Assembly (NCBI GenBank): GCA_018883705.1
Contig: JAHLFQ010000094.1
Coordinates: forward strand, 1 to 12,519
DNA: 12,519 nt
Reading direction: 5' to 3'
DNA from: Candidatus Cellulosilyticum pullistercoris
GTDB lineage: Bacteria; Bacillota; Clostridia; Lachnospirales; Cellulosilyticaceae
The notes beneath the pieces are model-generated. The model saw only the letters and a program-made list of their open reading frames with translations. It had not been told where the DNA came from and made no database searches. A program made the position numbers and the translations under genes. Shown one piece after another: positions 6,505 through 12,519 of this stretch (positions within the stretch are counted from its first letter, which is position 1; the number at the start of each line of letters is the position of its first letter).

Positions 6505-7266
6505 ATGTACTTTGACTCACATGCCCATTATGATGATGAGCGTTTTGAAGAAGATAGAGAAAGTTTATTAGAAAGTTTAAAGGAAAGTGGCGTAGATTTT
6601 GTTGTTAATGCAGCAGCAGATATGTCATCTTGTCATACAAGTTTAGCATTGGCAGAAAAATATTCTTTTATCTATAGTAGCATAGGGGTTCATCCTCACG
6701 ATGTAAAGGATTTAACGGAAGCTGACTTAGAAGAAATGAAACAATTAGCAGCCCATAAGAAAGTAGTAGCTATTGGTGAAATCGGACTTGATTATTACTA
6801 TGATAACTCACCAAGAGAGGCACAAAGAACTTGGTTTATGAAACAGTTGCTTTTAGCTAAAGAATTAGATTTACCAGTTATTATTCATAGCAGAGAGGCT
6901 TCACAAGAAACTTTCGACTTAATTGTAGAAAGTGGTGTGAAAGAAGGTGTTATTCACTGTTTTAGTGGAAGTTATGAGCTAGCTAAAGAATATGTAAAAA
7001 GAGGATTTTATATTGGAGTAGGTGGTTCTTTAACTTTTAAGAATGCCAGAAAGACAGTAGAAGTTGTAGAGGGGATAGGACTTGAGCACATTTTAATAGA
7101 AACAGATTGTCCATATCTAACACCTGTTCCTCATAGAGGAAAACGTAATGATTCTTCATATCTGAAATACATTGTTCAAAAGATTGCTGAAATTAAAGGA
7201 GTATCAGAAGATGAAGTTGCTAGAATAAGCTGTCAAAATGCTAAGTTATTATTTAGAATTGGATGA
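6505..7266 (+). CDS. tatD: TatD-family metal-dependent deoxyribonuclease
   Basis: Cytosolic amidohydrolase-fold nuclease. Family members have 3'-5' exonuclease activity and are linked to DNA repair; the clostridial cluster member is often called YabD. All metal ligands are in place in the 253-residue protein: H6 and H8 (FDSHAHYDD), E92 (IGEIGLDYYYD), H128 (VIIHSREA), H151 (VIHCFSGS) and D201 (IETDCPYLTP). Length is normal for the family. The ATG at 6505 is chosen over one at 6484 because AAGGAG at 6492-6497 lies seven bases before it. The gene has its own promoter and is closed by a terminator at 7312-7341. In many Clostridia tatD directly follows metG; here four genes separate them. Confidence 0.95.
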   Translation: MYFDSHAHYDDERFEEDRESLLESLKESGVDFVVNAAADMSSCHTSLALAEKYSFIYSSIGVHPHDVKDLTEADLEEMKQLAAHKKVVAIGEIGLDYYYDNSPREAQRTWFMKQLLLAKELDLPVIIHSREASQETFDLIVESGVKEGVIHCFSGSYELAKEYVKRGFYIGVGGSLTFKNARKTVEVVEGIGLEHILIETDCPYLTPVPHRGKRNDSSYLKYIVQKIAEIKGVSEDEVARISCQNAKLLFRIG

Positions 7267-7311
7267 GATTAGTCTTAAAATAGAGTCTATTAAATAGAAA
7301 AAAGGTAAAAT

Positions 7312-7341
7312 AAAAAACAGCTCCTAAAAAAGCTGTTTTTT
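7312..7341 (+). terminator. Terminator of tatD
   Basis: AAAAAACAGCT (7312-7322) pairs perfectly with AGCTGTTTTTT (7331-7341) around CCTAAAAA. A and T runs on both sides would let it work in either direction. Confidence 0.9.
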
Positions 7342-7662
7342 ATTTTTGTAAAGAAATACTAAACTAAATATTTATAATGAGTAAAAGAAAGATGGAGAAA
7401 AATTTCTTGATTTACGATAAATTTTTTATCAAATAATAGACAAGCACTAGATAAATAAAGTAGATATAAAACTAATAAGAAAATTTAACATATTTTAGGA
7501 GATAAAAGCATATAATTGTTATTAATAAAATGTTACATAATTATTAAATTGGTTTTTTGATAAAATAATTTTACGAACGCTGAAAGCCTTGAAAATACGT
7601 TATAGTTTAGATGGAAAGATGCTTTTTTAGAGAAACTGTTTTAAAAAAATATTACAAAAAGC
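7342..7662. other. Gene-free AT-rich stretch
   Basis: About 320 bases with no supportable gene. A 20-codon frame at 7377-7436 lacks an RBS. AGGAG at 7497-7501 leads to no start at proper spacing. Small AT-only hairpins such as GATAAATTTTTTATC occur but have no clear role. An upstream promoter or regulator sites for the next gene may lie here, but I cannot define them. Confidence 0.5.
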
Positions 7663-7691
7663 TTGAAAAACAAATTAAGATATATTACAAT
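7663..7691 (+). promoter_or_regulatory. Sigma-A promoter of the 3D-domain gene
   Basis: TTGAAA (7663-7668, 5 of 6) and TACAAT (7686-7691, 5 of 6) are separated by exactly 17 bases. Predicted start is near 7698. Confidence 0.65.
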
Positions 7692-7697
7692 CTTACC

Positions 7698-7844
7698 TGT
7701 AGTTGCAATAAACTAACAATTAATACTTAAAACAAATCGTTGTAGTAAAGCCCGATTCACCAGATGAAGTGAGAAAGACCAATTGCTTTAAGAAGTAAAG
7801 GTAAAACTAAACTTTTTAATGGCAAATAGCTTAAGGAGGATATC
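7698..7844 (+). promoter_or_regulatory. Structured 5' leader of the 3D-domain gene
   Basis: A leader of about 147 nt precedes the ATG. TAAAGC (7746-7751) can pair with GCTTTA (7785-7790), enclosing a small TTCAC/GTGAG hairpin. The same CTTTA (7786-7790) can instead pair with TAAAG at 7796-7800 over a 5-base loop, so the two folds exclude each other. No known riboswitch consensus was recognised and no terminator is present. If it regulates, it would act on translation or RNA stability. Confidence 0.35.
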
Positions 7845-8867
7845 ATGAAGAATCGAAGTAGAATCGCTTTATTAATGGTAGCGCTATTTATGCTTTTTGC
7901 AGTAAGCATTACAGCATACCAATCTATGTCAAAGATTATTACCCTAGTCGATGACAAACAAGTAACACATTATGAAACAGATGCAAACAATGTACAAGAA
8001 TTGTTAACACAACTTGAAATTACATTAAGTGATAAAGATACTGTGGAACCAGCACTTGATACTAAAATTACAGACAATATGAAAATTACTATAGAGAGAT
8101 GGAAACCAACTGTTCACTTTACTATAAATGGTGAAGAAAAGAGTCAAGAGACCAGTGCAAAAACAGTAGGTGAATTCCTTACATCTTTAGGAATAACACT
8201 TGACGAGAATGATGTAGTGGAACCTAGTCAAGACCAGACTATAGTAGACAATATCAACGTCACAGTAAAAACTAGAGAAGTAAAGAAAGAAGTAGAAGAC
8301 AGGCCAATGAGCTACACAAAGAAAGTAGTAGAAACAACTGATTTGGCTTATGGTGAAACGAAAGTTTCTCAACAAGGTAAAAACGGTGTAAAAACAGTTA
8401 CTCTTGAAAGAGAATACCTTGGTGGGGAATTAGTTAATGAAAACGTCTTAGACGTAGTTGTTAAAGAGCAACCAGTAGATGAGATTGTACTTAAAGGCGT
8501 ACAAAAATCAGTGAAGGATGCTTTTACGGGTGAGAATTATGCGTATACAAAAGTATACGAAATGGAAGCTACAGCGTACACGATTAGTGATGATGGATGG
8601 GGAAATAAAACGGCAAGTGGAATGACTACTTTTGTAGGAATGGTTGCAGTTGATCCAAAGGTTATCCCATTGGGCACGAAAATTTATGTTGAAGGATATG
8701 GTATTGCTATAGCAGGTGATACAGGTGGAGCCATTAAAGGTAACATCGTAGACCTATTCTTTAACTCTGAAAGTGAGTGCTACCAATTTGGTCGTCAACA
8801 TGGACTTAAGGTTTATGTACTTAAGGACCAAAACGTGGATGTAAAAGCCGAAAGAACAAATTATTAG
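7845..8867 (+). CDS. Secreted/anchored DUF348-G5-3D domain protein (YabE-like, putative wall-lytic)
   Basis: Probable cell-wall-active enzyme, likely a lytic transglycosylase by its C-terminal 3D domain. The 340 residues show an N-terminal hydrophobic signal or anchor at about 7-25. Two DUF348 repeats follow at about 30-86 and 87-145 (each with VxEPxxDxxIxDNxxxT). A G5 domain spans about 147-218, and a 3D domain about 237-327. The three diagnostic Asp residues are D270 (VAVDPKVIPLGT), D292 (GDTGGAIKG) and D303 (NIVDLFF). AAGGAGG at 7833-7839 is five bases before the ATG. In Clostridia and Bacillus such genes commonly lie between tatD and rnmV-ksgA and belong to the resuscitation-promoting-factor-like group. 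Here tatD is the preceding gene, but rnmV is absent downstream. It is closed by its own terminator. Confidence 0.92.
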   Translation: MKNRSRIALLMVALFMLFAVSITAYQSMSKIITLVDDKQVTHYETDANNVQELLTQLEITLSDKDTVEPALDTKITDNMKITIERWKPTVHFTINGEEKSQETSAKTVGEFLTSLGITLDENDVVEPSQDQTIVDNINVTVKTREVKKEVEDRPMSYTKKVVETTDLAYGETKVSQQGKNGVKTVTLEREYLGGELVNENVLDVVVKEQPVDEIVLKGVQKSVKDAFTGENYAYTKVYEMEATAYTISDDGWGNKTASGMTTFVGMVAVDPKVIPLGTKIYVEGYGIAIAGDTGGAIKGNIVDLFFNSESECYQFGRQHGLKVYVLKDQNVDVKAERTNY

Positions 8868-8873
8868 AATAAT

Positions 8874-8918
8874 AAAAAGTAGCAGTATATCTTAGATAAG
8901 GTATACTACTACTTTTTT
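8874..8918 (+). terminator. Terminator of the 3D-domain gene
   Basis: AGTAGCAGTATATC (8878-8891) pairs with GGTATACTACTACT (8900-8913) apart from one C-A mismatch, with a TTAGATAA loop. T at 8913-8918 follows and A at 8874-8878 precedes. Confidence 0.9.
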
Positions 8919-8986
8919 GTTTGTAGAAAAAGATATTAGAAAAAGAGCGAATGGAAAAGATTGACTTTGCTCATAAATTTAGTTTG

Positions 8987-8995
8987 TGGTATAAC
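8987..8995 (+). promoter_or_regulatory. Extended -10 promoter of the ABC gene
   Basis: TGGTATAAC gives the TGn extension plus a -10 matching 5 of 6. TTGCTC at 8967-8972 is a weak -35 at 17 bases. Predicted start is near 9002, downstream of the longest possible coding start at 8961. Confidence 0.5.
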
Positions 8996-9029
8996 TATAG
9001 GGATATTTAAAAAAGTGGGAGATAGAAAA

Positions 9030-10766
9030 ATGAAAACAATGAAAGCCTTTATAAAGTACTATAAACCGTACAAGAAGATGTTTTTTACAGATATGTTCTG
9101 TGCTTTAACTCTTTCAGGTATTGATTTAGTATTCCCATTATTAGTTGGCTTTTTGATGGACGAAGTTTATGTTTTATCTGATGTAAATCAAATTATAAAG
9201 TATATGTTATTAATTGGGTTTGGACTACTTGCTATGTATATAGTGAAGTATTTTTGTCAGTACTACATTACTTCATGGGGACATATTATGGGAACTCATA
9301 TGGAATCAGACATGAGAAGAGAGCTTTTTGGACATTTAGAAAAGTTATCTTTTTCATATTATGATGAAGTAAATACTGGAAAGCTTATGTCATGTATTAT
9401 TAATGACTTATTTGATATCTCAGAGTTTGCACATCATGGACCTGAAGATATTTTTATTTCGATGATTAAATTAGTGGGGACATTTACAATTCTAAGTTTG
9501 ATTAATATAAAGATGACACTTATTCTAGTATTCTTTACAGCTATTATGCTTTGGTTTAGCCTTTATTATAACCGTAAGATGAAAGCAGTCTTTAAGAAGA
9601 ATAGAGAAAAGATAGCGGGTGTAAATGCCATTACCCAGGATTCATTAGGAGGAATTCGTGTTGTAAAATCTTTTGCAAATGAATCCATCGAAATGAATAA
9701 ATTTGATGCAGGTAATGAGGCCTTTGTAGAAACTAAGCGAAATAGTTATCTTATTATGGGAAGATACCATAGTGGTAATAGCTTCTTCCAAAGTTTGTTA
9801 TATTTATCAGCAGTGTTAGCAGGAGGATTATTTATTACTAAGGGTGAAATGAGTCTTTCTGATCTTACAGTATATATTTTATACATTAATACCTTCTTAA
9901 ACCCAATTCAGAAGCTTGTTGACTTTACAGAACAACTTCAAAAAGGAATGACTGGATTTGAACGCTTCTTAAGAATTATGAACACAAAGCCAGAGATTGA
10001 AGATGATAAAGATGCCAAAGATATTGGCAAAGTAGCAGGAGATATTACCTTCGAGAAAGTTTCTTTTGGTTATGATGATGAAGAAGATATCTTAAGTAAT
10101 GTAGATATGAAGATTGAAGCAGGTAAGACAGTTGCTTTAGTAGGACCATCTGGAAGTGGTAAAACAACTTTCTGTTCACTCATTCCACGCTTTTATGAAG
10201 TGACAGGGGGACGTATCTTGATAGATGGCAAGGACGTTAAGAAGATCACACAAAGTTCATTAAGAAATGCCATTGGAATCGTACAACAAGATGTTTACCT
10301 TTTTGGTGGCAATATTAAGCAAAATATTGCTTATGGTAGGCCAGAGGCGACAGATGAGGAAATTATAGAGGCAGCTAAGAAAGCTAATATTCATGAGTTT
10401 ATTATGAGCCTTCCAGAAGGTTATGATACCTATGTAGGAGAACGTGGGGTAAGGCTTTCAGGTGGACAGAAACAACGTATTTCTATAGCTAGGGTATTTC
10501 TTAAGAATCCACCAATACTTATTTTAGATGAAGCGACTTCTGCGCTTGATAATGAAAGTGAACGCTTCATTCAAAGATCATTAGATGAACTTGCTAAAGA
10601 TAGAACAACTTTAGTCATTGCTCATCGATTAAGTACTATTAGAAATGCGGATGAAATTTTAGTGCTTACACCTAATGGCATTGAAGAAAGAGGAAAACAT
10701 AGTGACCTAATGGAGCAGGAAGGTGTTTATGCAAATCTCTATAATATGCAGTTTGAAGCAGTGTAA
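9030..10766 (+). CDS. ABC transporter, fused membrane-ATPase half-transporter (exporter type)
   Basis: Exporter half-molecule of 578 residues expected to work as a homodimer, since no partner ABC gene is adjacent. The membrane domain covers about residues 15-310 with six helices. The ATPase domain covers about 338-578, with Walker A GPSGSGKTT at 372-380, Q-loop at Q419/Q420, signature LSGGQ at 476-480, Walker B ILILDEATSALD with D500-E501, and H-loop H532. All motifs are intact. The ATG at 9030 is preferred to an in-frame TTG at 8961. GGGAG at 9017-9021 lies eight bases before it, the extended -10 lies inside the longer reading, and 578 residues is typical. Substrate is not predictable; this MsbA/lipid- and drug-exporter group is broad. 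It stands where rnmV-ksgA is often found. Confidence 0.93.
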   Translation: MKTMKAFIKYYKPYKKMFFTDMFCALTLSGIDLVFPLLVGFLMDEVYVLSDVNQIIKYMLLIGFGLLAMYIVKYFCQYYITSWGHIMGTHMESDMRRELFGHLEKLSFSYYDEVNTGKLMSCIINDLFDISEFAHHGPEDIFISMIKLVGTFTILSLINIKMTLILVFFTAIMLWFSLYYNRKMKAVFKKNREKIAGVNAITQDSLGGIRVVKSFANESIEMNKFDAGNEAFVETKRNSYLIMGRYHSGNSFFQSLLYLSAVLAGGLFITKGEMSLSDLTVYILYINTFLNPIQKLVDFTEQLQKGMTGFERFLRIMNTKPEIEDDKDAKDIGKVAGDITFEKVSFGYDDEEDILSNVDMKIEAGKTVALVGPSGSGKTTFCSLIPRFYEVTGGRILIDGKDVKKITQSSLRNAIGIVQQDVYLFGGNIKQNIAYGRPEATDEEIIEAAKKANIHEFIMSLPEGYDTYVGERGVRLSGGQKQRISIARVFLKNPPILILDEATSALDNESERFIQRSLDELAKDRTTLVIAHRLSTIRNADEILVLTPNGIEERGKHSDLMEQEGVYANLYNMQFEAV

Positions 10767-10819
10767 ATACTTAGTGTAAGAGACAGAGATGATAAAGCTT
10801 TCTGTAAAAATAAGTAAAA

Positions 10820-10896
10820 GTGTAAATAAGAGATAAATAAACCAAGGTTTAATGATAGATAGAAATATATCATTAAACCTTGGTTTTTATTTACAC
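10820..10896. terminator. Very long inverted repeat, terminator after the ABC gene
   Basis: A perfect 19-bp stem (10839-10857 with 10868-10886, arm AAACCAAGGTTTAATGATA) closes a 10-base loop. An outer 9-bp stem, GTGTAAATA (10820-10828) with TATTTACAC (10888-10896), extends it with a 10-base left bulge. T at 10884-10888 after the GG gives a terminator on the + strand. Confidence 0.75.
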
Positions 10897-10981
10897 AGAC
10901 TCATCACAAAATGAGCAAATAATCATCATATAGAGCTACTATTCTAATATTAATTTTATATTAGGATTAGGAGTGTATGGA

Positions 10982-12519
10982 ATGAAACTTATTAAAAGAT
11001 TATGTACATATGGAATGATTACTACATTAATATTGGCTACGGGGTGTGCAAGTGGCAGTGTAAAAGAAGAGGATACGAGCGTGACTCAGGAAGTAAACGG
11101 TGAGCAGGTAAGTACAGGTACAGAAGCAGCATATAAGAGTAAATTATTTGATACGAGCTATGTACATAATATTAATATTGAGATTGATGAAGAGGATTGG
11201 AACGATTTATTAGAGAATGCCAGTGATCAAAACTTTTATTCTTGTAATATAACAATTGATGGAGAGGAATATTCAAATGTTGGAATCAGGGCAAAAGGAA
11301 ATTCTTCATTATCACAAGTTGTAAATTCGGATTCAGACAGATATAGTTTTAAAATTAACTTTAAGAAATATAGTAAAGAGCAGAATTACTATGGTTTAGA
11401 AAAATTAAATTTAAATAACATTATTCAAGATGCAACTTATATGAAAGATTATCTTGCCTATACAATGATGGGTGAATTTGGAGTGGCATCACCTTACGTG
11501 AGTTATAGTTACATTACTATCAATGGAGAGGAGTGGGGATTGTATCTTAATGTAGAAGAGGTAGAAGAATCTTTCCTTGAAAGAAATTATGGTGCGGACT
11601 ATGGTAATTTATATAAACCAGAAACGATGGAGATGAATGGTGATAAAGGAGGAAAAATGCCACAAGGAATGAAACCGGGAAATCTACCAGAAGGATTTGA
11701 CTCAGAAAATATGATGCAAATACCACAAGGTGACAACCAAGAAGGTATAATGCAGGGCCCAGAAGCATCACAGACAGCAGATACAAGAGGAGGATTTGGT
11801 GGACCGGGTAGCGAAAACAGTTTGGGGGCAGATTTAAAATACACAGATGATCAATATGATAGTTATGCCAATATCTTCGATTATGCAGAGACGGATATAA
11901 CAGATAATGACAAAGATAGATTAATAGCTTCTCTTAAACAGTTAAATGAAGGGACAAACTTAGATGAGGTCTTAGATGTGGATGCTTTACTTCGTTATTT
12001 TGTTGTTCATAACTTTGTAGATAACTATGACAGTTATACAGGGACAATGCTTCACAACTATTATTTATACGAACAGGATGGTAAGCTTACCATATTACCT
12101 TGGGATTACAATCTAGCTTTTGGTGCCTTTGGTGGTATGGGTGGTAAAAATGATAAAGGTAATATGCTGCCACCAAATAGTAATGCGGAGCAAAATAATG
12201 AGGCTACACAAAATGTAGAACCTGCCCAAATGAATAAAGGACAAATGATGGGAGAAGAAGTGGATGCAACAAGTATGGTCAACATGGCCATTGATACACC
12301 TTTATCTGGTGCTGAGGAAGCAGACAGACCAATGTGGAGTCAACTTATTAATAATGAAACCTATAAAGCTAAGTATCATGACTTATTCGATGAATTCCTT
12401 CAAAATTATATTGAAAATGGAGTCATCCAAGATGAGATTAACCGTGTAACAGAGATGATTAGCCCATATGTTCAAAAAGATCCTACAGCTTTCTATACCT
12501 ACGAGGAATTTACTAAGGG
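10982..12519 (+). CDS. CotH-kinase-family lipoprotein (right edge cuts the gene)
   Basis: Secreted or surface-anchored protein of the CotH atypical kinase family. The frame is open from the ATG to the window end, giving 512 complete residues. AGGAG at 10969-10973 lies eight bases before the start; an ATG at 10977 is followed at once by a stop. Residues 1-22 are a lipoprotein signal with lipobox ATGC, so C22 is the predicted lipidation site. The kinase-like core shows GIRAKGNSSL at 101-110, FKINFKKY at 123-130, LEKLNLNN at 139-146, WGLYLNVEEV at 185-194, FVDNYDSY at 345-352 and the catalytic-type PWDYNLAFG at 373-381 (D375). Two Met/Gly/Pro/Gln-rich inserts interrupt it at about 216-281 and 383-445. 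Spore-coat CotH phosphorylates CotB/CotG in Bacillus; this exported form must have another, unknown target. The C-terminus is outside the window. Confidence 0.88.
   Translation, partial: MKLIKRLCTYGMITTLILATGCASGSVKEEDTSVTQEVNGEQVSTGTEAAYKSKLFDTSYVHNINIEIDEEDWNDLLENASDQNFYSCNITIDGEEYSNVGIRAKGNSSLSQVVNSDSDRYSFKINFKKYSKEQNYYGLEKLNLNNIIQDATYMKDYLAYTMMGEFGVASPYVSYSYITINGEEWGLYLNVEEVEESFLERNYGADYGNLYKPETMEMNGDKGGKMPQGMKPGNLPEGFDSENMMQIPQGDNQEGIMQGPEASQTADTRGGFGGPGSENSLGADLKYTDDQYDSYANIFDYAETDITDNDKDRLIASLKQLNEGTNLDEVLDVDALLRYFVVHNFVDNYDSYTGTMLHNYYLYEQDGKLTILPWDYNLAFGAFGGMGGKNDKGNMLPPNSNAEQNNEATQNVEPAQMNKGQMMGEEVDATSMVNMAIDTPLSGAEEADRPMWSQLINNETYKAKYHDLFDEFLQNYIENGVIQDEINRVTEMISPYVQKDPTAFYTYEEFTK

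Noticed and set aside
7377..7436. 20-codon ORF in the tatD-3D intergenic region
   Set aside because: No RBS and no recognisable sequence feature; such frames are expected by chance in AT-rich DNA.
7570..7790. Possible c-di-AMP (ydaO) riboswitch, suggested by CGCTGAAA and CCCGATTCACCAG near a wall-hydrolase gene
   Set aside because: The conserved GGGGAACC, GGGGTGAAT and CGTCAGCTAAC elements are absent, and the first motif lies upstream of the best promoter.
8961..9029. N-terminal extension of the ABC protein from a TTG codon
   Set aside because: It has no RBS, contains the probable extended -10 promoter, and the ATG at 9030 has a proper RBS and gives normal family length.
10915..10968. Sporulation sigma-factor promoter before the CotH gene
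   Set aside because: A CATNNTA-like match exists, but no convincing -35 accompanies it, so sporulation control cannot be claimed from sequence.

Overview
The window is AT-rich DNA whose genes all read left to right. Strong AGGAGG-type ribosome binding sites, hairpin-plus-T-tract terminators and the gene set (MetRS with a C-terminal tRNA-binding domain, a DUF348/G5/3D wall protein, a CotH-type kinase) point to a low-GC, probably spore-forming Clostridia member. A Lachnospiraceae or Cellulosilyticum-like host is my guess from gene style only; no 16S or other marker is present.

Layout: (1) 2-1210, the 3' two-thirds of metG, cut by the left edge. (2) 1237-1427, a hairpin after metG, then a leader with a terminator placed directly before the RBS of a MATE efflux gene (1428-2780). 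The arrangement suggests transcription attenuation, possibly a guanidine-IV (mepA-type) riboswitch. (3) 3091-3666, a GTG-started metal-dependent cyclase/formamidase-family gene. It has its own sigma-A-like promoter with a perfect 16-bp palindrome over the -35. (4) 3882-5585, a GT-C membrane glycosyltransferase of the PMT family carrying an inserted discoidin-like domain, followed at 67 nt by an NT5C-type HAD phosphatase (5653-6240). (5) Two terminators, then tatD (6505-7266) with its own promoter. (6) A gene-free stretch of more than 500 bases, then a secreted DUF348-G5-3D wall protein (7845-8867). (7) A homodimeric-type ABC exporter half-transporter (9030-10766). (8) A long inverted repeat and a CotH-kinase-family lipoprotein (10982 to the right edge, incomplete).

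In many Clostridia metG, tatD, a DUF348/G5/3D gene, rnmV and ksgA lie close together. Here that order survives for the first three. However, four unrelated genes with their own promoters and terminators separate metG from tatD, and an ABC exporter plus a CotH gene stand where rnmV-ksgA would be expected. Nearly every gene is its own transcription unit; the only plausible operon is PMT-NT5C.

I found no rRNA, tRNA, CRISPR array, insertion sequence or phage gene. The most interesting items are the attenuator before the MATE gene, the PMT with a sugar-binding-like insertion, the palindromic operator before the cyclase gene, and the surface-anchored CotH kinase with two Met/Gly-rich insertions. 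None of these amounts to clear proof of a new multi-gene system.
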